Shown piece by piece: positions 1-6,743 of a stretch of DNA of 11,262 nt (positions are counted from its first letter, which is position 1; each line of letters opens with the position of its first letter). Location: positions 1-11,262 of the forward strand of contig JALOBD010000073.1 of the NCBI GenBank assembly GCA_023228445.1. Direction: 5' to 3'. A program made the translations under genes and the position numbers. The stretch comes from Sphaerochaeta sp. Its GTDB lineage: Bacteria; Spirochaetota; Spirochaetia; Sphaerochaetales; Sphaerochaetaceae. The notes beneath the pieces are model-generated. The model saw only the letters and a program-made list of their open reading frames with translations, ran no database searches and was not told the origin of the DNA.

Positions 1-410
1 CCCATCGACAGCACCAGACCGACAAAGTAGGAGATGCGCAGCTTTTCATCCCTGAGGAAGATCCGGCTCGCCAGCAGCGTGGTGAACGGGGCAGCGGCAA
101 CGATGACACCGACGTTGGTGACGCTGGTGTGCATCAATGCGGTGTTCTCCAAGAAGTAGTAGAGGAAGATACCACAAAAACCGGCCAGCGCAACGAAGAG
201 GCGGTCGATGTTCTTGACGTACGCCAGTTTTTTAGGAAAGAGGAGCGTCAGCACCGCCAAGCCGAGCAGTGATCGGACCACGAGGATCTGGCTTGGGGTG
301 AGGTGGTCCAAGAGCGTCTTGGTGAAGACATAGGTCGTCGCCCAGATGGTGATGGTGACCAAGACCGCCAGGTGGCCAAGGAGCGCCGGATGTGGATTGG
401 TTCGTTGCAT
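1..410 (-). CDS. EamA/DMT-family membrane transporter, C-terminus cut off by the window edge
   Basis: The frame reads on the minus strand from an ATG at 410-408 to the window edge without a stop (136 residues visible). It encodes a hydrophobic protein with predicted membrane helices at about residues 13-30, 42-58, 70-88, 96-115 and 124-136. A WATTYVFTK-like first helix, a helix-2 start QILVVRSLLG and TSVTNVGVIVAAAPF in helix 4 are typical of the first half of a drug/metabolite transporter (EamA domain, normally about 290-300 residues and ten helices). The family exports amino acids, metabolites or drugs across the inner membrane, and the substrate cannot be told from sequence. No Shine-Dalgarno precedes the ATG. 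A -10-like TACACT lies 8 bases upstream, so the mRNA may be nearly leaderless. It is divergent from the YjbQ gene. Confidence 0.85.
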   Translation of the reverse strand, partial: MQRTNPHPALLGHLAVLVTITIWATTYVFTKTLLDHLTPSQILVVRSLLGLAVLTLLFPKKLAYVKNIDRLFVALAGFCGIFLYYFLENTALMHTSVTNVGVIVAAAPFTTLLASRIFLRDEKLRISYFVGLVLSM

Positions 411-418
411 GATTGCCC

Positions 419-447
419 AGTGTAGCGACAATCCTAGTGGGATGCAA
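419..447 (-). promoter_or_regulatory. Possible promoter of the DMT transporter gene (near-leaderless)
   Basis: On the minus strand TTGCAT (447-442) is followed by exactly 17 bases and TACACT (424-419), then 8 bases to the ATG at 410. The -35 matches consensus only in TTG, and the -10 matches 4 of 6. The predicted transcript would begin about 2 bases before the start codon. The geometry repeats what is seen at argH and prs, which is the main reason for listing it. Confidence 0.35.
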
Positions 448-454
448 TGAGAGG

Positions 455-463
455 TGGTATACT
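455..463 (+). promoter_or_regulatory. Extended -10 promoter element of the YjbQ gene
   Basis: TGGTATACT gives a TATACT -10 hexamer (458-463, 5 of 6 to consensus) preceded by a TGn extension. No good -35 hexamer lies 16-18 bases upstream, which fits an extended -10 promoter. The predicted start is near 470, giving a leader of about 15 bases that carries the AAGGAGG ribosome-binding site. Confidence 0.5.
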
Positions 464-472
464 GAAGGCAGC

Positions 473-479
473 AAGGAGG
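473..479 (+). promoter_or_regulatory. Strong Shine-Dalgarno AAGGAGG that fixes the YjbQ start
   Basis: AAGGAGG lies 5 bases before the first of two adjacent ATG codons (485 and 488). The frame is open upstream to an ATG at 413, but that longer start has no ribosome-binding site and would add 24 residues unlike the family. The true start is therefore 485, or possibly 488. Confidence 0.8.
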
Positions 480-484
480 CGCCT

Positions 485-904
485 ATGATGACGTATCGGA
501 AGGAGCTTTGGTTTCACCTGCCCAAGCGACGAGGCTTGATCAACATCACAGAGAGCGTCCAGCAGGCGGTGAACGAGAGTGGGGTCAGGGAGGGTTTGGT
601 CCTCGTCAACGCGATGAACATCTCGGCAAGCGTCTTCATCAACGCGGTTGAGAAGGGGTTGCACGATGATTTTGAGATCTGGCTGGAGAAGCTTGCCCCC
701 GAATTGCCCTATGAGCAGTACAACCACAACACCGAGGCGGAGCACAACGCCGATGCCCACCTCAAGCGCACCATCATGGGGCGTGAAGCGGTTGTCGCGA
801 TCACCGGTGGCAAGCTTGACTTCGGCACCTGGGAGCAACTCTTCTACTATGAGTTCGATGGCATGCGTGACAAGCACGTGCTGATCAAGATCATCGGCGA
901 GTAG
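485..904 (+). CDS. YjbQ family protein (UPF0047; secondary thiamine-phosphate synthase-like)
   Basis: This 139-residue protein matches the usual 130-140 residue length of the YjbQ/UPF0047 family. The recognisable family signatures are SASVFIN (47-53), WLEKLAP (66-72), the conserved NADAHLKRTIMG block (88-99) and LDFGTWEQLFYYEFDG (111-126), ending in KIIGE. Members form compact trimers. E. coli YjbQ has been reported to give weak thiamine-phosphate synthase activity when overproduced, but the physiological role is unsettled. One oddity is NAMNISAS at 42-49: the family as I know it has His where this protein has Asn45. The start at 485 is chosen from the strong AAGGAGG. The gene has its own extended -10 promoter and ends 5 bp from the converging aminotransferase, so it is probably monocistronic. 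Family call is firm; activity is uncertain. Confidence 0.88.
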   Translation: MMTYRKELWFHLPKRRGLINITESVQQAVNESGVREGLVLVNAMNISASVFINAVEKGLHDDFEIWLEKLAPELPYEQYNHNTEAEHNADAHLKRTIMGREAVVAITGGKLDFGTWEQLFYYEFDGMRDKHVLIKIIGE

Positions 905-909
905 CTGCC

Positions 910-2112
910 CTAGCGGCCACGGACGTTGGTCTGGTAGGCCTTCAAGCCTGCCCTGAGGCAGGCTGTGGCCCGCTTCAACTCCTCGGTGTTGAGCACATAG
1001 GCGATACGTACTTGGTTGCGGCCCATCCCTTCGCTCATGTAGAAGTTCTCACACGGGGCGACCATCGTTGTCTCCCCGTCAAGGTTGAAGTCACGCAACA
1101 TGAAGATGGCAAACGCCTCGGCATCATCGACGGGCAGCTCGGCGACCAAGTAGAATGCACCCTTGGGGGAGGAGACCACCACCCCTTCGATCTTTTTGAG
1201 CTCCTCCACGATCGTATTGCGCCGCATCTCGTACTCATCACGCACCGCGACCAGGTAGGAGTCATCGGTGGCGAGCGCAGCGTGGGCGGCGATCTGTTCG
1301 ATCTCCGGCGGGCAGAGACGGGCTTGGCCAAGCTTCAGTGCGTTGGCGATGACCGCCGTGTTGCGGCTGACGAAGGCACCCACCCGCGCGCCACACATCG
1401 AGTAGCGCTTGGAGAAGCTGTCGAGGCAGACTACGCGCTGGGCATACTCCTCGAAGGTGAGCACCGAGACGAAGGTCTCGCCATCATAACAGAACTCCCG
1501 ATAGACCTCGTCGACAACGAGGAAGATGTCGTGCTTCTCACACAGGGCAAGCAGGGCGAGCAGTTCGTCCCGGCTGTAGATGTAGCCGGTGGGGTTGTTC
1601 GGGCTACAGATGAGGATCGCCCGGGTACGCTCGGTGATGCGCGCCTCAAAGTCCGAGAGCGGCGGCAGGGCGAAGTTCTCCTCCATGCGGCTGGTCACCG
1701 GCACCAGCTTCACCCCACCGGCGTGGGCGAAGGAGGCGACGTTGGTATAGAAGGGCTCGGGGATGATCACCTCATCACCGCTGTCGCAGAGGGTCATGAA
1801 GGTGTAGTGGAGGGCCTCACTGCCTCCAGTGGTGATCAGGATCTCCTCCACCTTCACATCGACGCCGTACTTCTTGTAGTAGGCCGGCAGCGCGCGGCGC
1901 AGGTCATCGCGCCCCTCGCTCGCCCCGTAGGCGATCAGGGGTTCCTGGTACCTTTGGATCGCCTCGATGACACGCGGCGGGGTCTTGATGTCGGGTTGGC
2001 CGATGTTGAGGTGGTGGACCTTGATACCCCGGCTGATCGCCTCCCGTGCGTAGGGGGAGAGCCGTCTGATCGGCGAGGCCTGCAGTTCGGTGATTCGTCT
2101 GGATACGTTCAT
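910..2112 (-). CDS. PLP-dependent class I/II aminotransferase (aspartate aminotransferase-like)
   Basis: This 400-residue fold-type I aminotransferase transfers an amino group between an amino acid and a 2-oxo acid in the cytoplasm using pyridoxal phosphate. Visible family residues are NIGQPD (36-41), the cofactor-phosphate region TTGGSEA (94-100), PNNPTG (171-176) with Asn173, DEVY (201-204), the Schiff-base Lys235 in SFSKRYSM, and the substrate-carboxylate Arg369 in NQVRIAYV. Length and motifs fit the AspC/COG0436 group. The donor and acceptor cannot be decided. The start at 2112 is supported by AGGAG (2125-2121) 8 bases upstream; a longer start at 2142 has no such site. It lies 94 bp downstream of prs on the same strand and may be cotranscribed with it. 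Its last codons face the YjbQ gene across a 5 bp gap and contain a perfect 8-bp hairpin. Confidence 0.92.
   Translation of the reverse strand: MNVSRRITELQASPIRRLSPYAREAISRGIKVHHLNIGQPDIKTPPRVIEAIQRYQEPLIAYGASEGRDDLRRALPAYYKKYGVDVKVEEILITTGGSEALHYTFMTLCDSGDEVIIPEPFYTNVASFAHAGGVKLVPVTSRMEENFALPPLSDFEARITERTRAILICSPNNPTGYIYSRDELLALLALCEKHDIFLVVDEVYREFCYDGETFVSVLTFEEYAQRVVCLDSFSKRYSMCGARVGAFVSRNTAVIANALKLGQARLCPPEIEQIAAHAALATDDSYLVAVRDEYEMRRNTIVEELKKIEGVVVSSPKGAFYLVAELPVDDAEAFAIFMLRDFNLDGETTMVAPCENFYMSEGMGRNQVRIAYVLNTEELKRATACLRAGLKAYQTNVRGR
945..964 (+). terminator. Perfect 8-bp hairpin without a U-tract, 40 nt after the YjbQ stop
   Basis: AGCCTGCC (945-952), a CTGA tetraloop and GGCAGGCT (957-964) form a perfect GC-rich stem. 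Flanking GGCC copies (937-940 and 967-970) can extend it across a small internal loop. It sits within the last codons of the converging aminotransferase and 40 nt after the YjbQ stop codon. No T-run follows on either strand, so it is at best a non-canonical terminator or 3'-protecting structure for the YjbQ mRNA. Confidence 0.4.
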
Positions 2113-2120
2113 GGTCAGTG

Positions 2121-2125
2121 CTCCT
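2121..2125 (-). promoter_or_regulatory. Shine-Dalgarno AGGAG that fixes the aminotransferase start
   Basis: On the minus strand AGGAG (2125-2121) lies 8 bases before the ATG at 2112. This selects the 400-residue start over an in-frame ATG at 2142, which would add ten residues with no ribosome-binding site. Confidence 0.75.
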
Positions 2126-2188
2126 GGATTCGATTGATTCAATCCCCTGCTCCCAAATTCTCCGAATCAGGGGGCAGAAGCTGCGTGA

Positions 2189-2224
2189 GACCCGGATCGT
2201 TGACCATCAGTCACGGTCCGGGTC
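2189..2224 (-). terminator. Long hairpin straddling the prs stop codon, no U-tract
   Basis: GACCCGGA (2189-2196) pairs perfectly with TCCGGGTC (2217-2224). The stem continues through one wobble pair, CGT/ACG and GAC/GTC with one bulged base, closing on a CATCA loop. About 15 pairs form in all. The prs stop (2209-2207) falls within the loop-proximal part. After the stem the minus strand reads TCACGCAGC, with no T-run. It could be a weak terminator, an attenuating element between prs and the aminotransferase, or a 3'-end stabiliser. Confidence 0.45.
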
Positions 2225-3499
2225 ACTAGCATCGGCACCGGGCAGTGGTGCCTGCGGATTGGCCTGGCTGGTATCGATGAGGATCTGGATGAACTTGCGG
2301 TTGTCCAAGAGCGGGCTGATCGACCTGCCGTGGTGGAGGCGACTGATGACCCGGGCAAAGAGCTCGGTGATGTCCGCCTGGATGTACCACTCCTTGTCCA
2401 AGAGGTCGCGGCCGTGGAAGACGGCGTTGGTGCCGATGATGCGGTGGAAGATCCCCTCCTTGTAGGCAGCGTCGAAGTCTTCGACAGCGCTGCCGTTGAA
2501 CATCGGCAGGCTCACCATACAGATGATCTTCTCCGCCCCGAGGTTGGTGAGCTCACGCATCGCAACAATCATCGTGCCGCCGGTGGCGAGCATGTCGTCG
2601 GCGATGAGGACGGTCTTTCCCTTCACATCTCCAAGGAGGTTGATGCTGCGGATATTGGTGCTCTTGGCGCTCTTGCTGACCACCGAGTAGTCCCGCTCCT
2701 TGTAGAGCATCGCCAGCGGACGGTGGAGCGCCTGTGCGTAGAACTTGTTGCGGCTGATCGCCCCGGTGTCCGGCGCGACAACGACCAGGTCGGGATCGCT
2801 GAAGTCGATGATCTTGTGCAGCGCGATCAACGTCTGGTAGGAGGCGTGGAGGTTCTCCAGGTGCAAGGTGGTGAAGGTGTTCTCGATCTCCCGGTTATGG
2901 ATATCCAAGGTGATGATCCGATCAACACCGAGCATCTCGCAGATACGACCGAACATCGCGGCGGTGAGGGCCTCTCGCCCGCTCTTCTTGTGTTGGCGCG
3001 AGTATGGGTAGGTAGGCAGCACCAGCGTCACGCTGTCCCCACCCGCCAGCGTGATGGCGTTGATGGTGGTGAAGAGGAACATCAGGTGGTCATTGACCGA
3101 GAGGCGCACCGGTTCGTCACTTCCGGCGACACGCACCGGCTCATTGTTGGAGACATCGTAGATGATGAAGACCCTCAGACCCCGTACCGCGTCAAGGATC
3201 TCAGCCTTCTCCTCCCCGTTGGCAAACTTGGTGTACTTTACCCTGATACTGAAGTCCGGGCACTGAAACGAGGTGGGAAGCTTGCTGCGGGGGATGCGTT
3301 TGTTGTTCAGGTCGTCCAGCAGTGTCACCGTTTTGAGAATCTCCTCCTCGCTCAGGCCATGGCGCTTCGCCATGGCGCTGGAGAGCTTGTTGTACCGCTC
3401 CAGATAGAGGCGACGAAGGTGCTTGACCACCTTGCCAGAGAAGTATTCAGATCCAGGGCCGGAGATTATCCCAAGTTTATGGGGCTTTATGATGCTCAT
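2207..3499 (-). CDS. prs: Ribose-phosphate pyrophosphokinase (PRPP synthetase), long form
   Basis: This 430-residue enzyme makes 5-phosphoribosyl 1-pyrophosphate from ribose 5-phosphate and ATP, feeding purine, pyrimidine, NAD, histidine and tryptophan synthesis. Family landmarks, in order: FSGK (20-23); KFANGEEKAEI and VRGLRVFII (91-113); the ATP-binding PYSRQHKKSGREALTA (165-180); LDIHN with catalytic His201 (198-202); VAPDTG (241-246); the catalytic KER at 267-269; and the PRPP loop VLIADDMLATGGTM (297-310). Usual bacterial Prs is about 315 residues. The extra length is an insertion of roughly 50 residues between about 25 and 85 plus C-terminal extensions, and the loop reads ATGGT instead of the common DTAGT. 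The ATG at 3499 gives the best N-terminus but has no Shine-Dalgarno; promoter-like boxes end 6 bases upstream. Probably first gene of a unit with the aminotransferase. Confidence 0.92.
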   Translation of the reverse strand: MSIIKPHKLGIISGPGSEYFSGKVVKHLRRLYLERYNKLSSAMAKRHGLSEEEILKTVTLLDDLNNKRIPRSKLPTSFQCPDFSIRVKYTKFANGEEKAEILDAVRGLRVFIIYDVSNNEPVRVAGSDEPVRLSVNDHLMFLFTTINAITLAGGDSVTLVLPTYPYSRQHKKSGREALTAAMFGRICEMLGVDRIITLDIHNREIENTFTTLHLENLHASYQTLIALHKIIDFSDPDLVVVAPDTGAISRNKFYAQALHRPLAMLYKERDYSVVSKSAKSTNIRSINLLGDVKGKTVLIADDMLATGGTMIVAMRELTNLGAEKIICMVSLPMFNGSAVEDFDAAYKEGIFHRIIGTNAVFHGRDLLDKEWYIQADITELFARVISRLHHGRSISPLLDNRKFIQILIDTSQANPQAPLPGADASDPDRD

Positions 3500-3505
3500 G
3501 GCCAA

Positions 3506-3534
3506 ACCATACAACAAGAGGGGCCAAAGTTCAA
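3506..3534 (-). promoter_or_regulatory. Candidate prs promoter giving a leaderless mRNA
   Basis: On the minus strand TTGAAC (3534-3529), a 17-base spacer and TATGGT (3511-3506) are followed by only six bases, TTGGCC, and then the prs ATG at 3499. Each box matches consensus at 4 of 6 positions. Standard promoter geometry would start the transcript at the A of the start codon. This agrees with the absence of a Shine-Dalgarno. Confidence 0.45.
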
Positions 3535-3594
3535 TCGAGTTGGACTGCACAACCTACTTTACCCATGTGCTGAAAGTTGGTACCGTAAGGCCAT

Positions 3595-5340
3595 ATGAAA
3601 ACCATACTCGGCCTATTCCAGGTCATCGGCAGCCTGGGCCTCTTCCTATACGGCATCAAATTACTCAGTGAAGGGTTGCAGAAATCCGCCGGCAACAGGA
3701 TGAAGGCAATCCTTCGCCTGATGACGAAGAACCGGGCCATCTCAATCGTGACCGGAATCGTCATCACCGCCATCATCCAAAGTTCATCAGCCACCACCGT
3801 CATGGTGGTGAGTTTCGTTAATGCCGGCTTGATGGAGCTGGTCCAAGCCATCGGGGTCATCCTCGGTGCCAACATCGGGACCACCTTTACCGGCTGGCTC
3901 GTCGCCCTCCTGGGCTTCTCAGTGGATATCACCATCCTCGCCCTCACCGCCATCGCGATTGCCGCTCCCTTGATGTTCAGCAAGCGTAGCCGCAAGCGTG
4001 ACCTCGCCGATGTCCTCTTGGGATTCGGCATCCTGTTCCTCGGCTTGAATCTGATGAGCAACTCGATGCCTGACATCTCCGAGAGCGTGGAGGTGATGCA
4101 CTACCTCTCGTTCTTCAACAGCGACACCTTTGCGATGCGCCTGATCGGTGTGTTGATCGGAACCCTCATCACCCTGATCGTCCAATCCTCCTCCGCGACG
4201 ATGGCAATGGTGCTGACGATGGCCTTCAACGGCTGGCTCGGCCTCTATACAGCAACCACCTTGATCCTCGGCTCGAAAATCGGCACGACCATCACCGCCT
4301 TCCTCGCCTCCATCGGCACCAGTACCGAGGCCAAGCGAGCCGCTTGGGCGCATATCATCTTCAACGTCGTGGGGGTGACCCTTGCCCTGCTCCTCTTCCA
4401 CCCCTTGCTCCACCTGGTGAACCTGATCACCCCCGGCGATATTTTCGCCTATGCGGGAGTCGAGCTCGCCGCTCGTCTTCCACTCTTCTTGGCGATGTTG
4501 GCCACCTTCTTTTCTACGATCAACATGCTGCTCTTCTTCCCCTTCGTGCGCCAATACGCTCGCTTCATCGTACACATCGTCCCGGCGAAGGCCGAGTACG
4601 ATGAGGGGACCTACCACTTCAAGTACATCGGCGGCATCTTCATCGACAGCCCTGAGATCTACCTCTTGGCAATCCGTGATGAGATTCAGAAGATGGCCAA
4701 CCTCGCCTGCAACATGCTCTCCCGCTACCGGGTGATGTTCAACAACAACGAGGCCGAGGTGGAGGATGAGGTGTACCGGATGAAGCGCGACGAGGAGTAC
4801 GCCGACCAGATGCAGGAGCAGCTCTCCCACTTCTGCGTACGCCTGATGCAGGACAGCCAGACGCCCACCAACGCCTCCACCCTCAACAGCCTCATCAGGG
4901 TCATGGATGAGCTTGAGTCGGTCACCGACTCCTGCTACAACCTCGCCATGCTCAGCCAGCGACGGTATGCAAACCGTTGGGTCTTCGACGAGGCGATGGA
5001 CAAGGATATGCGCGACTACCAGGACCTGGTACAGGAGTTCCTCAACTACGTGCGCGACCGGATGGATCGCACCTTGACCAAGGCGGAGATGCAGAAGGCC
5101 AACGAGTTCGAGGAGCAGGTCAACAGCTGGCGGACGGACCTCTCGGCCAAGATCCAGGACCGTCTCTCCGAGGGGGAGGGGGATGTGAAAGCCGAGCTGT
5201 TGCTCCTTGAGAAGGTGCGCCACCTGGAGCACATCGGCGACTACTGCACCAACATTGCCGAAGCGTACCACCAGGCGGTCAAGCACACCCCGGTCCTACA
5301 GAAGAGAAGCGCAAAGACCGTGCAGTCGGCCGCTCAATAG
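3595..5340 (+). CDS. Na+/phosphate cotransporter (NptA/YjbB family) with C-terminal PhoU-like domain
   Basis: This 581-residue inner-membrane protein of the PNaS family couples phosphate movement to Na+. The transport domain (about 1-330) contains the two inverted repeats of the family: QSSSAT at 62-67 and again at 197-202, each followed by a second signature, GANIGTT (91-97) and GSKIGTT (226-232). Hydrophobic helices alternate through residue 330. Residues about 355-570 are charged and helical, resembling a PhoU domain, which in related proteins gives a cytoplasmic tail thought to tie transport to phosphate status. Length fits the YjbB-type fusion. A weak AAGG lies 4 bases before the ATG. 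The gene is divergent from prs, a large consumer of phosphorylated metabolites, though any shared control is inference. Its last 7 bp overlap the end of argH on the other strand. Confidence 0.92.
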   Translation: MKTILGLFQVIGSLGLFLYGIKLLSEGLQKSAGNRMKAILRLMTKNRAISIVTGIVITAIIQSSSATTVMVVSFVNAGLMELVQAIGVILGANIGTTFTGWLVALLGFSVDITILALTAIAIAAPLMFSKRSRKRDLADVLLGFGILFLGLNLMSNSMPDISESVEVMHYLSFFNSDTFAMRLIGVLIGTLITLIVQSSSATMAMVLTMAFNGWLGLYTATTLILGSKIGTTITAFLASIGTSTEAKRAAWAHIIFNVVGVTLALLLFHPLLHLVNLITPGDIFAYAGVELAARLPLFLAMLATFFSTINMLLFFPFVRQYARFIVHIVPAKAEYDEGTYHFKYIGGIFIDSPEIYLLAIRDEIQKMANLACNMLSRYRVMFNNNEAEVEDEVYRMKRDEEYADQMQEQLSHFCVRLMQDSQTPTNASTLNSLIRVMDELESVTDSCYNLAMLSQRRYANRWVFDEAMDKDMRDYQDLVQEFLNYVRDRMDRTLTKAEMQKANEFEEQVNSWRTDLSAKIQDRLSEGEGDVKAELLLLEKVRHLEHIGDYCTNIAEAYHQAVKHTPVLQKRSAKTVQSAAQ

Positions 5341-6707
5341 AGGACGACGACCACCTCATCGAGGCCACAGAGCCCGTGATAGGCCGCCTGGTACCCCACC
5401 AGGCGGTCTTTGCACTGTGCAGCAAGCTCATTGGAGGCGTGTCGCTGTCCATCAAGGGCGAGGTTGCCACTCGTCCCGACTGAGGTGCGTTCACCGATGG
5501 CTGCAACCGGATCGGGCGCTTCAACCGCACCGAGGTTCAGGCCCACATCACGATACACATCGCGAAAGTGTTCGCCCGCCGCCACTCGGCTGAGCACCAC
5601 ATCGGTGGCGTAGAGTTCGGCGGTACAGGCGCCGAGGAGCCGATCTTCGTGGACTTCAAGCCCCTCGATCATCCGCTCGAAGATACCGACCAACTGCCAG
5701 GTCGCCCTGGCACCGCCGAGCAGCGGTCCCTTGGTGTCCTGAAAGTCCCGGTTGTACCCCGACGGCAGACTACGGATGATCGTTTTGACCTGGGTGGCCG
5801 CCCCCCCGATCACCGCAGCGCGGCTGCGGGCAAGCTCAAGACCATCGGGGTTCTTCTTCTGCGGCATGATGGACGAGCCGGTGAGCAGCTCGACCGGCAG
5901 GCTGAAGTATCCGAGTTCAGGCAGGGTGAAGAGCAAGAGGTCCTGGGCGAGCTTGCTCAGCGTCAGCGCGATGTAGTCGCAGCTGTCCAAGAGCATCGCC
6001 TCAAAGAACCCGCGGCTGTTGTTGGCATAGAGTACATTGTTCTGCACCTTGGCAAAGCCCATCTCAGACGCGCTGAAGGCGCGGTCGAGGGGGAGGGTCG
6101 ATCCGTAGGAAGCGGCCGAGCCCAATGGACTTTGGTCGAGGATGGCAAGAAGATCGATGAGGCGGCAGGCGCTGTCCAAGAGCTGCTCTCCAAAAGAGGC
6201 GGCCCACAGGCCCACCGAAGAGGGCATGGCGATCTGCATATGGGTGCGCCCCGGCATGGGGAGGGCGCGATGCTCATCGGCAAAAGCAAAGAGGTGGTCG
6301 ACCAGCGAAAGGGTCCGCAGCGCCAAGCGCGTTGCAAACTCGCGCATCCACAACCGCAGGGCCGTCTGCACTTGGTCGTTGCGACTTCGCCCGGTGTGGA
6401 TCTTCTTGCCCACCTCCCCCTTCGTTTCGGTCAGGTATGCCTCGATGGCGGTGTGGCAATCCTCGTCCTCAAGGTGGATGGGAAATGCGTCGTCCTGGCG
6501 AAGGAGGATCACCTCCCTCAGCCCCTCCTCGACCAAGGAGAGCTCTCCTTGGCTGAGCAGGGAGAGCTTTTGCAGCGTGCGGGCATGGGCGATGGAGGCC
6601 AAGGCATCGGCGATGACCAGCTCCTGGTCCACGAGATAATCATTTGCGACGCTGAACTCCTCCATCAGGGTGTCAAGCGTGTAGGATTTTTGCCACAACT
6701 TTGCCAT
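5334..6707 (-). CDS. argH: Argininosuccinate lyase
   Basis: This 457-residue enzyme of the fumarase/aspartase superfamily cleaves argininosuccinate into arginine and fumarate, the last step of arginine synthesis. Family features: KIHTGRSRNDQV (102-113), the catalytic-His region GRTHMQIAMPSS (153-164), SPLGSAASYGSTLPLDR (193-209) and the superfamily signature GSSIMPQKKNPD (277-288), whose flexible-loop serine is catalytic. Length matches the usual 455-465. GRTHMQ replaces the more common GYTHLQ, and the IAMPSS stretch recalls Bacteroidetes-type ArgH. No argG or other arginine gene is in the window. The ATG at 6707 has no Shine-Dalgarno but lies 6 bases after a promoter with a perfect TTGACA box. 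The 3' end overlaps the phosphate-transporter gene by 7 bp and contains a strong hairpin that may end that gene's transcript. Confidence 0.94.
   Translation of the reverse strand: MAKLWQKSYTLDTLMEEFSVANDYLVDQELVIADALASIAHARTLQKLSLLSQGELSLVEEGLREVILLRQDDAFPIHLEDEDCHTAIEAYLTETKGEVGKKIHTGRSRNDQVQTALRLWMREFATRLALRTLSLVDHLFAFADEHRALPMPGRTHMQIAMPSSVGLWAASFGEQLLDSACRLIDLLAILDQSPLGSAASYGSTLPLDRAFSASEMGFAKVQNNVLYANNSRGFFEAMLLDSCDYIALTLSKLAQDLLLFTLPELGYFSLPVELLTGSSIMPQKKNPDGLELARSRAAVIGGAATQVKTIIRSLPSGYNRDFQDTKGPLLGGARATWQLVGIFERMIEGLEVHEDRLLGACTAELYATDVVLSRVAAGEHFRDVYRDVGLNLGAVEAPDPVAAIGERTSVGTSGNLALDGQRHASNELAAQCKDRLVGYQAAYHGLCGLDEVVVVLY
5381..5411 (+). terminator. Probable terminator of the phosphate-transporter gene, embedded in argH
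   Basis: AGGCCGCCTGGT (5381-5392) and ACCAGGCGGTCT (5398-5409) form a 12-bp stem with one G-U pair around an ACCCC loop. The transcript then reads TT before G. The stem begins 40 nt after the transporter stop codon, within the 3' coding part of argH on the opposite strand. It is the strongest terminator-like structure in the window, but the U-tract is short and interrupted. Confidence 0.55.
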
Positions 6708-6713
6708 AGGCCA

Positions 6714-6742
6714 AGTCTATTGACCGGCGGGCCATCTGTCAA
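6714..6742 (-). promoter_or_regulatory. argH promoter with perfect -35 and leaderless geometry
   Basis: On the minus strand TTGACA (6742-6737) is a perfect -35 box. It is followed by exactly 17 bases and TAGACT (6719-6714, 4 of 6), then six bases, TGGCCT, and the argH ATG at 6707. The transcript start predicted by normal spacing is the A of the start codon. There is no Shine-Dalgarno to contradict this. Confidence 0.6.
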
Positions 6743-6743
6743 T
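6719..6743. promoter_or_regulatory. Inverted repeat over the argH promoter (operator-like)
   Basis: ATTGAC (6719-6724) and GTCAAT (6738-6743) are perfect inverted half-sites, 19 bp apart from start to start, about two helical turns. They cover both argH promoter boxes. The right half-site is part of the palindrome TCAATTGA (6739-6746). The sequence does not look like an ArgR box. It is a candidate binding site only, and short repeats like this can arise by chance. Confidence 0.3.

Noticed and set aside
413..484. Longer N-terminus for the YjbQ protein
   Set aside because: The extra 24 residues overlap the promoter and have no ribosome-binding site. AAGGAGG clearly serves 485/488.
873..882. 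AGCACGTGCT palindrome in the YjbQ gene as a regulatory site
   Set aside because: It is inside codons near the gene end with no promoter near it, and is expected by chance in GC-rich coding sequence.
2144..2173. CCCCTG/CAGGGG stem between prs and the aminotransferase as a terminator
   Set aside because: It has only six pairs around an 18-base loop and no T-run, so it is too weak to call.
1012..2229. 405-codon open frame antisense to the aminotransferase
   Set aside because: High GC and codon bias leave the opposite strand open. The translation has no recognisable domain, and the minus-strand frame has all aminotransferase motifs. The same reasoning excludes antisense frames at 2330-3598, 3919-5286 and 5568-6746.
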